Source of the DNA: an uncultured Acetatifactor sp.
GTDB taxonomy: Bacteria; Bacillota; Clostridia; Lachnospirales; Lachnospiraceae
Assembly: GCA_910577665.1 (NCBI GenBank)
Contig: CAJTOJ010000001.1
Coordinates: forward strand, 186,001 to 250,000
Reading direction: 5' to 3'
DNA length: 64,000 nucleotides
Positions 43,048-51,472 of the stretch are shown here, piece after piece (positions within the stretch are counted from its first letter, which is position 1; every line of letters begins with the position of its first letter). The notes below the pieces were generated by a model that did not search any database, was not told where the DNA came from, and saw only the letters and a program-made list of their open reading frames with translations. Position numbers and translations under genes: made by a program.

Positions 43048-43893
43048 TCAGGATTTCAGTCCAGACATGGAGATACCTTCCACAATATATTTCTGGGTAA
43101 ATAGGAACAGCACGATCACCGGAAGCAGGGACAGCACACACATGGCGAACATGGCGCCATAGTCCGATACACTGGTAGGGTCACAGAACAATTTCAAGGC
43201 GATGGACACCGTATAATTCTCCGGTGCATTCAAGTACAGCAAGGAACCCATGAAATCATCCCATTTCCAGTAAAAGGCAAAGATGGCAGAAGTAGCCAGG
43301 GCCGGCTTGATCAGTGGCAGCATAATATTCAGGAACAGCCGTATCCTGCCACAGCCATCGATCTCGGCAGCCTCATCCAGTTCCTTGGGAATCCCTGCGA
43401 TGAACTGCATGATCAGGAAGATGAAAAACGCCCTGCCTCCCCATTCCGGTATCACCAGGGGCAGAAAGGTATCCACCCAGTTTAACTTGTTGAAGATAAT
43501 ATACTGGGGTACCACCAGCACCTGGCTGGGCACCATCATGGTAATCATCATGAAAAGAAAGAGAATCCCCCTGCCCCTGAACCTGACCCGGGAAAAGGCA
43601 TAGGCTGCCATGGCAGAGGCGATCACATTGCCTACCACAGACAGAGTGGTCACAACAATGGAATTCTTGAAAAAGACAGTGAAAGTAGTCCCGCCAAATC
43701 CGGACCAGCCCTTCACATAATTGTCGAACCGCCATGTACTGGGAAATAGCTGTTCCACTGTGGAGAGCACCAGACTGCTCTCCTTGAAGGAACTGAAGAA
43801 CATCCAGATCAGGGGGTATATCATCACAATGCCAATGGCGCATACAATTACATGGAACAGCACCGTATGGATGGCTTTTTTCGTCCTTGTCAC
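43048..43893 (-). CDS. Carbohydrate ABC permease, MalG/AraQ type
   Basis: A 281-residue permease with six membrane segments. The EAA loop reads DEAAEIDGCGRIRLFLNIMLP (about residues 185-205). It pairs with the permease immediately upstream; the two genes overlap by four bases. No ATPase gene is adjacent, so a shared MsmX-type ATPase is likely used. Confidence 0.93.
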   Translation of the reverse strand: MTRTKKAIHTVLFHVIVCAIGIVMIYPLIWMFFSSFKESSLVLSTVEQLFPSTWRFDNYVKGWSGFGGTTFTVFFKNSIVVTTLSVVGNVIASAMAAYAFSRVRFRGRGILFLFMMITMMVPSQVLVVPQYIIFNKLNWVDTFLPLVIPEWGGRAFFIFLIMQFIAGIPKELDEAAEIDGCGRIRLFLNIMLPLIKPALATSAIFAFYWKWDDFMGSLLYLNAPENYTVSIALKLFCDPTSVSDYGAMFAMCVLSLLPVIVLFLFTQKYIVEGISMSGLKS

Positions 43894-44849
43894 TTTCGTC
43901 CCCTCCTTTTCTTCTTGTTCCCACCGCCGAACAATTCATTCTCATAGAATACCCATGCGCTGGAAGATTTAAATACCAGGGCTGTAAAAAAGCCGATGAT
44001 CACCAGAAGGATCCAGGCCATGGCACACCCGTATCCCATCTTGTAATAGGCAAAACTCTGCCTGTACAGATATAGGGCATAGACCAGGGTCTTGTTCATG
44101 GGTCCCCCGTCCGTAATAATCATGGCCTGGGAGAACACCATGAAACCGCCGATCATCTGCATCACCAGGTTGAAGAAAATGATAGGACTTAACAAGGGCA
44201 GCGTAATCTTGAAGAATTTCTTCACAGGCCCTGCGCCGTCCACCACAGCCGCCTCATAATAGCTTGTAGGGATCTGCTTCAGGCCGGAAAGGAAGATCAG
44301 CATGGGGGAACCGAACTGCCAGATGAACAGCAGCACAATACTCCAAAGTGCGGTGTCCTTGTTGGAGATCCAACTGATGTCGCAGGGAATCCCCAGGCTT
44401 TGCAGGAAAGTGTTAAATACCCCTGTCTTGGAGAAGCAGTATTTCCACATGACGGACACAGCCACACTGCCCCCCAGTATGGATGGCAGGTAATACACCA
44501 CCCTGTAGAAAGGCACCGCCTTGGAATCCCGATTCAGGATCATGGCCACCAGCAGGGCAAATACCAGGCGCAGGGGAATGGAGAGGAACACGAACCGGAA
44601 AGTGACACCCAGGGACGTGAGGAACAGCTTATCCTGGGTAAACAGTTTCACATAGTTGGCCAGTCCTATGAAAGTGGGACTGGAGAGCATATTGTATTCT
44701 GTGAAGGACAGGACAAAGGAAGCCAGGAAGGGAATTGCCGTAAAGGCCAGGAAACAGACCAGCCAGGGTCCCACAAACAGGTATCCCACCAGATTGTCAT
44801 ATTTTCCCTTTCCGGGCTTCCTGCGTCTGCCGGATGAAAGTTCTTTCAT
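43890..44849 (-). CDS. Carbohydrate ABC permease, MalF/UgpA type
   Basis: A 319-residue inner-membrane permease with six to seven hydrophobic segments. The EAA loop reads YYEAAVVDGAGPVKKFFKIT. It starts with a Lys/Arg-rich tail (SSGRRRKPGKGKYDN), as in CUT1 family MalF-like proteins. Expression relative to the binding protein is probably lowered by the hairpin at 44915-44959. Confidence 0.93.
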   Translation of the reverse strand: MKELSSGRRRKPGKGKYDNLVGYLFVGPWLVCFLAFTAIPFLASFVLSFTEYNMLSSPTFIGLANYVKLFTQDKLFLTSLGVTFRFVFLSIPLRLVFALLVAMILNRDSKAVPFYRVVYYLPSILGGSVAVSVMWKYCFSKTGVFNTFLQSLGIPCDISWISNKDTALWSIVLLFIWQFGSPMLIFLSGLKQIPTSYYEAAVVDGAGPVKKFFKITLPLLSPIIFFNLVMQMIGGFMVFSQAMIITDGGPMNKTLVYALYLYRQSFAYYKMGYGCAMAWILLVIIGFFTALVFKSSSAWVFYENELFGGGNKKKRRGRK

Positions 44850-44914
44850 TTGGAATCCTTTCTGCGCATATATCCATGCGCCATATAAAAATAACCGCCC
44901 TATTGCCGGCTTTC

Positions 44915-44959
44915 ATGGAAAAGGACCCGCAGGCAGGATATGTGCGGGTCCTTTTCCAT
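44915..44959 (-). terminator. 17-bp perfect hairpin between binding-protein and permease genes
   Basis: ATGGAAAAGGACCCGCA (44915-44931) and its exact complement (44943-44959), 11-base loop. Placed after the solute-binding gene, it would allow a high ratio of binding protein to permease by partial termination or by protecting the upstream message from 3' decay. Confidence 0.65.
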
Positions 44960-45002
44960 ACAGATACCGGGGGCTGCTGCCCCGGTATCCTGATCTGAAG
45001 CA

Positions 45003-46406
45003 CTAAGGCAGGATGGCAGCGGACTGTTCCAGGAAATCCTTCACACAGTCTTCTGCGGACATTTCGCCGTACATAACCGCCGTGTAATTATTCTTCAGTA
45101 CACTGATGGCCTCTGCGGAATTGGCAGGATCTGCGGGATTGGTCTTTTGCACCACCGCGGATACCCGGTCCACATACTCCAGGGTGTTGCTGGTGAGCTG
45201 GTCCGTATCCTGGGAAGTCTTCAGCATATCACGTATGGCGCTGGACAGGGAGATGCCCCTGTCTGTGCCGATGGTCCTGGCTGCCGTCTCGTCATTGATC
45301 AAATAGTTCAGTACCCTGGCTGCTGCCGCAGGATCCTGGCAGTTGGCAGAGATACACCAGTACATATTGGAATTCAGGTACATGCCGCTGCTGTTTCCAC
45401 CGTCCATCTTCGGCAGCATCACCATACCCATCTCCTTGCCAAGGGCCTGGCTGTACATGGTGTAGTAATTGCTAAGCATGAAACTCATGGCCGATTTGCC
45501 CTGGGAGATGTAAGCATCCTCCGTGGTGGACCAGGCCACCTGTACCTCTGGATCCACAAAATAGCCTTCCTTCACCCCGTCATACACATCCTGGATGGCT
45601 CCTGTGACTGCTGCCACCACAGCCTCGTCTCCCGCCCATGGAAGGGATTTCCCATCCTCCGAGAAGAAATCATAACCATAGCTGCGCACCATGGTCTCCA
45701 CCACCCACCTTGCCTCTGACAGGAAAGGAATCTCTGTCTGTATGCCAGTGGCATCGTAAACGGCCTTGGCCGTGGTGATGAAGTCGCTCCAGGTCCAGTC
45801 ATCTTCCGGGTATGCCACCTTGGCCTGGTCGAAGATCTCCTTGTTGTAAGCAACTGTCACTGTATTGTACCCTGAGGTGAAACCAGCCAGCTTCCCGTCC
45901 ACCATACCGCCGCCCAGGGCCTCCCTGCCGATGTTGCTGATATCAATGGTGCCATCGTCCACATAGGGCTGCAGGTCAATGATCTGCCCATTCCTGGAAT
46001 AATTGATGATATCCGTGGTGGACATCTGGATCACATCCGGCAGGTTGCTTCCCACTGCCTGGGTTGCCAGGTTCTCAAAATAGCTGGACCAGCTTGTGTA
46101 TTCATAGGAAAACTCTATTCCCTGGGCTTCCCCGTAACTGTCCAGGGCGGCAATGGTGGCATTGTGCCGCTCCTGGCCGCCCCACCAGGCCACACGCATG
46201 GAGGATGGCTCCTGGGATCCCTCCCCGGAAGAAGAAGTGCTCCCCTCTTCCGGAGCCTGGGAACTTTCCTTTCCGCTGCCCTCGCTGCTCACACTGTCTT
46301 CACTTCCCCCTGATGACACCTGTCCGTCCCCGCCCTGTCCGCAGGCTGCCAGGGACAACACCATGGCGCCCGCACAGATCACAGACCATACTTTCTTACG
46401 CTTCAT
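45003..46406 (-). CDS. Extracellular solute-binding lipoprotein (CUT1)
   Basis: A 467-residue binding protein. The signal peptide ends in the lipobox VLSLAACGQ, followed by a low-complexity Ser/Gly/Glu linker (about residues 22-68) and the bacterial extracellular binding domain. The genes downstream encode two CUT1 permeases, so it should deliver a sugar or oligosaccharide. The ligand cannot be predicted from the sequence. A typical AGGAGG site precedes the start. Confidence 0.92.
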   Translation of the reverse strand: MKRKKVWSVICAGAMVLSLAACGQGGDGQVSSGGSEDSVSSEGSGKESSQAPEEGSTSSSGEGSQEPSSMRVAWWGGQERHNATIAALDSYGEAQGIEFSYEYTSWSSYFENLATQAVGSNLPDVIQMSTTDIINYSRNGQIIDLQPYVDDGTIDISNIGREALGGGMVDGKLAGFTSGYNTVTVAYNKEIFDQAKVAYPEDDWTWSDFITTAKAVYDATGIQTEIPFLSEARWVVETMVRSYGYDFFSEDGKSLPWAGDEAVVAAVTGAIQDVYDGVKEGYFVDPEVQVAWSTTEDAYISQGKSAMSFMLSNYYTMYSQALGKEMGMVMLPKMDGGNSSGMYLNSNMYWCISANCQDPAAAARVLNYLINDETAARTIGTDRGISLSSAIRDMLKTSQDTDQLTSNTLEYVDRVSAVVQKTNPADPANSAEAISVLKNNYTAVMYGEMSAEDCVKDFLEQSAAILP

Positions 46407-46466
46407 TCTTCTTAACCTCCTGATTCATCCGCTTGCTATCCAGCGGTATGTTTTGTGTACAATATT

Positions 46467-46495
46467 ATTGTAGTGCATCCTTTTTCCTGCAACAA
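46467..46495 (-). promoter_or_regulatory. Promoter of the sugar importer operon
   Basis: On the minus strand TTGTTG (46490-46495), 17-base spacer, TACAAT (46467-46472), about 60 bases before the binding-protein start. Confidence 0.55.
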
Positions 46496-46590
46496 TCAAA
46501 AAAAGTGGACAAAATTTTCAAAAAACGGTGTATTTATACTTAAAAGTTCAGCTATAAAATATTTCTTTTTATTGAAATGAGAATAATAGA

Positions 46591-46619
46591 TTGACATTTT
46601 CATATTTTTATGATATTAT
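46591..46619 (+). promoter_or_regulatory. Strong sigma-A promoter before the broken secreted-protein gene
   Basis: TTGACA (46591-46596), 17-base spacer, TATTAT (46614-46619). It lies in a very AT-rich stretch. Confidence 0.65.
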
Positions 46620-46704
46620 AAAAAAACATGAAAGGAGAATACAGATATGGTATAATTTAAAAAAATATCGCAATAGTTTTTATTCAACAAAAGGAGAAAA
46701 TGAT

Positions 46705-46987
46705 ATGAAGAAAATGATATTAGCAACAGCTTTGGTTTTATTAGACTGTCAATATATTCAATTATGCCAGCGGAAGTAGAAGCGGTTCATACAATGCTTC
46801 TGAGCAGGCATATTATTTGGCCACACGAGGAACGACCAATTTATGTTCCGGTTATTTTGACACAAGTTTTTATTCTACAAGTAACTTGTCAGACACAACA
46901 GGTTCGCAATTTAGACTGATGATAACAACAAAAGATTCCAGCGGGAATAAAGTTGAACTGAATTTCTTTACTAGTATATTCGACTAA
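46705..46987 (+). pseudogene. Frameshifted small secreted-protein gene
   Basis: ATG 46705 has AAGGAG 8 bases upstream and opens MKKMILATALVLL, a signal-peptide-like start. The frame then breaks and stops at 46777-46779. One base out of phase, from about 46746, a continuous frame runs to TAA 46985 and reads NYASGSRSGSYNASEQAYYL, then ATRGTTNLCSGYFDTSFYS and on to KVELNFFTSIFD. A third segment in yet another phase directly after this stop reads KYYWGHSDNVSVILDI. The simplest reading is a secreted, Ser/Tyr/Thr-rich protein gene broken by one or two frameshifts. A sequencing error is possible. Family not recognised. Confidence 0.55.
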
Positions 46988-47076
46988 ATATTATTGGGGC
47001 CATAGCGATAATGTATCCGTCATTCTTGATATTTGTCCCGCACTTTACATAGGCATAAAGAAGGGAGGCAAATTAT

Positions 47077-47625
47077 ATGAACCCTACAACAAAGACAAAT
47101 ATACCAGATATTCCATCCAGAAAACCAGTGAAAATAGGGAAGCTGCTATTCCTCATTGCAGGAGAAATCGCACTGTTGCTATTCCTGTTCCTTGTAACAA
47201 GATTTCATGACAGGGGATTACAGATGAACTGGTTCCATAATGCGGTCAGCGAATGGGTAGTGGCAGGTTCCGTATTCATTGCCCTGTTGGTTGCAGGATT
47301 ATTTCCCGACTTCCTGCGTTCTTTTGTATATATGCTAAAAGAAAAGGAAACCATTACCACGATACAAGTACAGAAATCTTTGATGGCTGTCAAACTGGCT
47401 ATGGCTGTTGCAATTGTTTCAAATCTGTTCGTACTGGTATTCCTTTTCGTGTCCATGGCAGAGAGCTTTACCATATATGCGGATCAATTGGAAACACTAT
47501 TTCCATACAGCCTGGAAGCACTAGGAGGAAATGCTATATACGGCCTTCTGGCCGTTATGCTCCTGCTCCCTGTGTATGCACGGCTTAAAATAAGGTTGCT
47601 GGCCATGGGAAGTTCCATGGAATAG
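47077..47625 (+). CDS. Four-helix membrane protein of unknown function
   Basis: A 182-residue protein with a hydrophilic N-terminus (MNPTTKTNIPDIPSRKPVK) and four hydrophobic segments at about residues 22-42, 60-82, 107-130 and 150-170. The last, GGNAIYGLLAVMLLLPVYARLKIRL, resembles the final helices of small MotA/ExbB-annotated clostridial membrane proteins, but this is too weak to name it. AGGGAGG stands 8 bases before the start. It follows the broken secreted-protein gene on the same strand and ends at a strong terminator. Confidence 0.7.
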   Translation: MNPTTKTNIPDIPSRKPVKIGKLLFLIAGEIALLLFLFLVTRFHDRGLQMNWFHNAVSEWVVAGSVFIALLVAGLFPDFLRSFVYMLKEKETITTIQVQKSLMAVKLAMAVAIVSNLFVLVFLFVSMAESFTIYADQLETLFPYSLEALGGNAIYGLLAVMLLLPVYARLKIRLLAMGSSME

Positions 47626-47665
47626 GCTTTTAGTCTGTGTATTGACCATATAGCATCTGAATGAG

Positions 47666-47717
47666 GGGTCTGCCGTGGCAAAATCGGAAAATTATCGCCA
47701 TGGCAGACCCTGTTTTG
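47666..47717 (+). terminator. Rho-independent terminator of the membrane-protein gene
   Basis: GGGTCTGCCGTGGC (47666-47679) pairs with GCCATGGCAGACCC (47697-47710) with one mismatch, then TGTTTTG. Confidence 0.8.
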
Positions 47718-47749
47718 CATAGTCTCACTACTCTTTTGTACTCCACACC

Positions 47750-48883
47750 CTATTCTGACTCTTCCAGTACGAACTCCGGGATCAGTCCATACACATCGGA
47801 CAGCCCTATGATAAATCCCGGATAGGTTTCATATAACTGGACTTCCCCGTTGGTCCATGCCAGCTTTTCCACGTCAACTGTCTGGATATCCAGGCGCAGG
47901 GGATATTCCTCATAATACAGCATGATATACAGCGTGTTCCCACCATCCTCTATTCTGCACAGGCCATCTTCCTGGATGAGCTTTTCCAGAAACTGCCTGT
48001 CGGCAGCACTTATTTCTTCCAGATTTTCCAGATAAGGAATGTCTTCCATAATGGTCGTATAGACGGCATCCAGGAGATAGCTGTTCATGGATTCGAACTG
48101 GTAGCTGAGTTCATACCACAATCCCCACCGGCTTTCCACTCCCCATTTGTTTGTGGCATTCCAGATTTCTGCCCAGTAAGCGGTGTCCCCATATTTTTCC
48201 CTCATGATCTGGTTATTTTCCGTCTCCCTTACGGAGACCGTAGATGCAGCAGTACCTGCAGACTTGACGGCATACAGGTTCCCATATTCCGCATCCATCA
48301 GCAGTTCATATCCAATACCTTCTGTATCATAGAGCTTCAAGTACCAGAGTATGAAATTGACCCCCTGAGCATAATCCTCGCTATAGATCACATACTGTTT
48401 CCACTGCTCCACAGAGAAACCATCCGTGATGGTATAGGGAAGGTAACTTAGATCCAGAAAGGTATAGAGCAGGCCCTGGTAGATCCCAATGTCATTGTCC
48501 GTCAGACGGTCATAGAGATCCTTTGTCACCTCAAACTCCTGACTGGTCACATAATACTGGGTACCAGCCGCCAGCCCCTGTGCGTAGTCTGTCAGCCGCC
48601 TGCCCAGGGATGGCTCGTAGGAGGTGGTCATCACGGAGATATCCAGGTTCTCCCGCATGGAAAGCTCCGTATCCTGGCACAGGTACCTATCCTGGGCCTT
48701 GAACACCAGTTCCGGTCCCAGGAAAGCTCCACACAGAAGTCCCAGGAGCACTACGGCCACCAGGATATAACGCAGGGTATGGTATCTGTCTCCGCTCCTG
48801 CGCCTGCCAGTGTATTTTCTATGTCTGGCCGGGGCAGCCTGTCTTTGTTTTGTTTTCCCCCTGTCCCTTCTGTCACCTTCCAT
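47750..48883 (-). CDS. Membrane-anchored protein coupled to a two-component system
   Basis: A 377-residue protein of no family I recognise. A very basic cytoplasmic N-terminus (about residues 1-38) precedes one membrane helix (about residues 40-60) and a mostly acidic extracytoplasmic domain rich in Tyr, Leu and Glu (for example YLPYTITDGFSVEQWKQYVI). No catalytic motif is evident. The start follows the histidine kinase stop by only 3 bases, so it is almost certainly produced with the kinase and regulator. It may be an accessory sensor or a target of that system. Confidence 0.75.
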   Translation of the reverse strand: MEGDRRDRGKTKQRQAAPARHRKYTGRRRSGDRYHTLRYILVAVVLLGLLCGAFLGPELVFKAQDRYLCQDTELSMRENLDISVMTTSYEPSLGRRLTDYAQGLAAGTQYYVTSQEFEVTKDLYDRLTDNDIGIYQGLLYTFLDLSYLPYTITDGFSVEQWKQYVIYSEDYAQGVNFILWYLKLYDTEGIGYELLMDAEYGNLYAVKSAGTAASTVSVRETENNQIMREKYGDTAYWAEIWNATNKWGVESRWGLWYELSYQFESMNSYLLDAVYTTIMEDIPYLENLEEISAADRQFLEKLIQEDGLCRIEDGGNTLYIMLYYEEYPLRLDIQTVDVEKLAWTNGEVQLYETYPGFIIGLSDVYGLIPEFVLEESE

Positions 48884-48886
48884 CCG

Positions 48887-50431
48887 TCAGCCTTTCCCTG
48901 CTTCCTTTCCTGCCTGTGTACCTGCCTTTGCCACCTTTCCCAGGACAGGGGGCCGGTTTTCCCTGCCCTGCACCCCGGTTCCAGACACGGCACCAGGCGG
49001 TCTGTTCCCGGCCTGCATGGGAAAGATCACTTTCATCACTGTGCCCTCCCCCAGTCTGCTGTCAATCTTCAAGGTAGCACCATGGAGCAGGATGATCTTC
49101 TGGCACAATGCCATACCGATGCCTGCACCACCCTCCTTGCGGGAACGGGATTTGTCCACCATATAGAAGGCCTCTGTGACACGGCTGATCTCCTCCTTGG
49201 GGATCCCCCTGCCGTTGTCCACTACCTTCACCTCGTAACCGCCTTCCCGGACTGTTCCCTTCAGCAGGATGAAGCCATCCTCTCCTTTGTCCATGGCCTT
49301 CACGGCATTGTCTAACAGGTTGTAGAACAGGGAGAGCAGCAGTTCCATATCCCCGTGCAGGGTACCCTTATCCATGCTGATCTTGCCCTTGATCCCCCTC
49401 TGCCGGAAAATAGGCCGCATGGTGGTGCGGATGTTCTCCTCAAGCTGCCTGGTCTGGATGGGGCGCAGGGCCAGGGGATTCTTGTCCATGCCCACCAGGT
49501 CCAGCAGCTTATGGGAAAGGCTTTCCAGCCGTTTGCCCTGGCTGTAGATATAGAAGTATGCCTCGCTGCGTTCCTCCTCGGACAGCTTCATGGAATTCAG
49601 CATGTCTGCGTAGCCGATGATGGAAGTCAGCGGTGTCTTCAGTTCATGGGCAAAAGCTGCCGTAAAATCTTCCTTCTGCCTGGCCTCCTTCACCTTTTCC
49701 TCCATCTGCTCCACCAGCCTGTCTGCCATGCGGTTAAAATTCCGGGCCAGGGTACCGATCTCATCCCGGCTCTTATTGTGGGAGCGCAGTTCATAACTCC
49801 CCTCTGCAATCCGGCCCGCCAGTTTGTTCAGGCTGCTGATGGGACGGGTGATATACCGGGACAGGGCATAGACACAGACACTTCCCACCAGAAGCAAAAT
49901 AACCAGGGCCAGACGGTACTGGTTCATCAGTCCCTGCCTGTCCCTGTATACAGGTGTCAGATCCATACACATTCCCAGGATCACCGGCTCCTTTGTCACA
50001 TCAGAGATAGCTGCCGTGAACATGTAATAGCTGCCCCCGATGTCCCGGATACAATAACCATAGGTCTCTTCACCCAGGGCACCTGTCAGCGCCTCTGTCA
50101 CCTCCTGGAATCCCACAGCTTCCAGGTATTCCCCACCATAGTAATAGGTTCCGTCCATCTTCCCTATAAAACAATGTGCCCCATCCCGTTCCACATTGTC
50201 CACAATGCTGTCAATGGTCCTGGGTACGGCATAGTCATCGCCGAATTCCTCCATGGAACGGCAGCCCATCTCAAACAGGTAATGGAACATCCGGCTCTGA
50301 CTGTTAGCACGGTCGATCTCCCGGTTCAGCATCTGGGAAAAATTGGAGGAAAGCATCCAGATGCCGAAGGCAGTGAAGATCAAGGTGAGAAGGGCAATGG
50401 TCGCAAAGAAAAGTTTGTCTGCAAATTTCAT
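48887..50431 (-). CDS. Sensor histidine kinase (HAMP-HisKA-HATPase)
   Basis: A 514-residue EnvZ/PhoR-like kinase. Two membrane helices (about residues 8-28 and 172-192) bracket an extracellular sensor of about 140 residues. The HAMP region begins SRYITRPISSLNKLAGRI. The phospho-His is in AFAHELKTPLTSIIGYADML; the HATPase has NLLDNAVKAM, DNGRGIPKEE and GGAGIGMALCQ. A Gly/Pro-rich tail of about 45 residues follows the HATPase. Its regulator is encoded directly upstream (3-base gap). Confidence 0.94.
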   Translation of the reverse strand: MKFADKLFFATIALLTLIFTAFGIWMLSSNFSQMLNREIDRANSQSRMFHYLFEMGCRSMEEFGDDYAVPRTIDSIVDNVERDGAHCFIGKMDGTYYYGGEYLEAVGFQEVTEALTGALGEETYGYCIRDIGGSYYMFTAAISDVTKEPVILGMCMDLTPVYRDRQGLMNQYRLALVILLLVGSVCVYALSRYITRPISSLNKLAGRIAEGSYELRSHNKSRDEIGTLARNFNRMADRLVEQMEEKVKEARQKEDFTAAFAHELKTPLTSIIGYADMLNSMKLSEEERSEAYFYIYSQGKRLESLSHKLLDLVGMDKNPLALRPIQTRQLEENIRTTMRPIFRQRGIKGKISMDKGTLHGDMELLLSLFYNLLDNAVKAMDKGEDGFILLKGTVREGGYEVKVVDNGRGIPKEEISRVTEAFYMVDKSRSRKEGGAGIGMALCQKIILLHGATLKIDSRLGEGTVMKVIFPMQAGNRPPGAVSGTGVQGRENRPPVLGKVAKAGTQAGKEAGKG

Positions 50432-50434
50432 GGA

Positions 50435-51094
50435 TTAACGTTCGCCTTCCAGGCGGTATCCCACCTTATAAACTGCAGCAATCTCATTGTCCCAGTTCAG
50501 TTTCTTCTTCAGGCGCTGGATGTGGAGATCCACTGTCCTGCTCTGGCCCATATATTCCCCTCCCCAGACACTCTCATAGATAGTCTCCCGGTACAGGGCG
50601 ATATTCCGGTTCCGGGCCAGCAGAAGGAGCAGGTCAAATTCTTTCATGGTGAGGGGAATCTGCTCACCGTTCCTGGTCACAGACCTGGACGCAGTGTCTA
50701 TCACCACATCGAAGACCTCCATCAAGGTCTCTGTCTTGTGGTATCGTCTGAGCACCGCTTCCACCCGGGCCAGCAGTTCCACGATCTCAAAGGGCTTGGT
50801 CAGGTAATCATCTGCCCCCATCTTCAGCCCCTTCACCTTATTCTCCGTGCTGCCTAAGGCCGTCAGGAAGATCACCGGCATCTCCAGTGTCCTGGCATAC
50901 TCCATCAGTTCATAGCCATTGATCCCTGGCAGCATCACATCCAGCAGCACCAGGTCAAACTTCTCCTGATCCATCAGGTCTGCCGCCTGCTCCCCGTCCG
51001 GCGCCCAGGTACAGGCGTAACCTGCCCTGCGCAGGTTCATCCGGATCAGGTTCGCAATGGGTTCCTCATCCTCCGCTATCAGTATCTTAATCAT
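50435..51094 (-). CDS. OmpR/PhoB-family response regulator
   Basis: A 219-residue regulator. The receiver begins MIKILIAEDEEPIANLI with acidic residues at the expected place, phospho-Asp in DLVLLDVMLPGINGYEL and Lys in DDYLTKPFEIVEL. The C-terminal winged helix (about residues 125-219) includes TMKEFDLLLLLARNRN and GQSRTVDLHIQRLKKKL. The start ATG 51094 matches the family N-terminus; the longer frame to 51148 is not needed. First gene of a three-gene operon with the kinase and the 377-residue membrane protein. Confidence 0.94.
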   Translation of the reverse strand: MIKILIAEDEEPIANLIRMNLRRAGYACTWAPDGEQAADLMDQEKFDLVLLDVMLPGINGYELMEYARTLEMPVIFLTALGSTENKVKGLKMGADDYLTKPFEIVELLARVEAVLRRYHKTETLMEVFDVVIDTASRSVTRNGEQIPLTMKEFDLLLLLARNRNIALYRETIYESVWGGEYMGQSRTVDLHIQRLKKKLNWDNEIAAVYKVGYRLEGER

Positions 51095-51148
51095 TGTCTC
51101 TTCTGCCCTTCCTGTGATGTCGCAAGCCAGCTGCAGATTGTCTTGCAT

Positions 51149-51434
51149 GGATCCCGTGAGCCGGCTATAGTGCCTATTGTGTCATTTTCCTATCTGTTTT
51201 TTGATCCATATTCCATTGTACATCCAGTTGCATCTTTTTTGTATCTTAAAATATTTTTGTCATGTTCCGATATTCTCCCATGTCGTTATCCCTGGTACTT
51301 CTAGTATCCTATTTTAGCATACCATCCTGCAATTTGCCATGGGGAAAAGCCAATCTTAAGATTTCTCCCACCCATTCCCCTTTGATCCGGATTCCCATTT
51401 TCACTCAAAATATCAGGCATCCCCATCCTGCCCA
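51149..51434. other. Divergent intergenic region
   Basis: The gap between the OmpR-like and AraC-GGDEF genes. It must carry both divergent promoters. Apart from the extended -10 near 51435 I see no strong hexamer pair and no gene. Confidence 0.4.
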
Positions 51435-51443
51435 TGTTATAAT
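51435..51443 (+). promoter_or_regulatory. Extended -10 promoter of the AraC-GGDEF gene
   Basis: TGTTATAAT, a TGn-extended consensus -10, 30 bases before the start codon. The -35 region (AGGCAT) is poor, as is usual for extended -10 promoters and for promoters needing an activator. Confidence 0.5.
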
Positions 51444-51472
51444 GGGGTCACGGACAGGAAAGGGGGTTCCTT

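Noticed and set aside
49355..50857. 500-codon open frame antisense to the sensor kinase gene
   Set aside because: It has no ribosome site or recognisable domains and arises from codon bias of the true gene on the other strand, which shows all kinase motifs.
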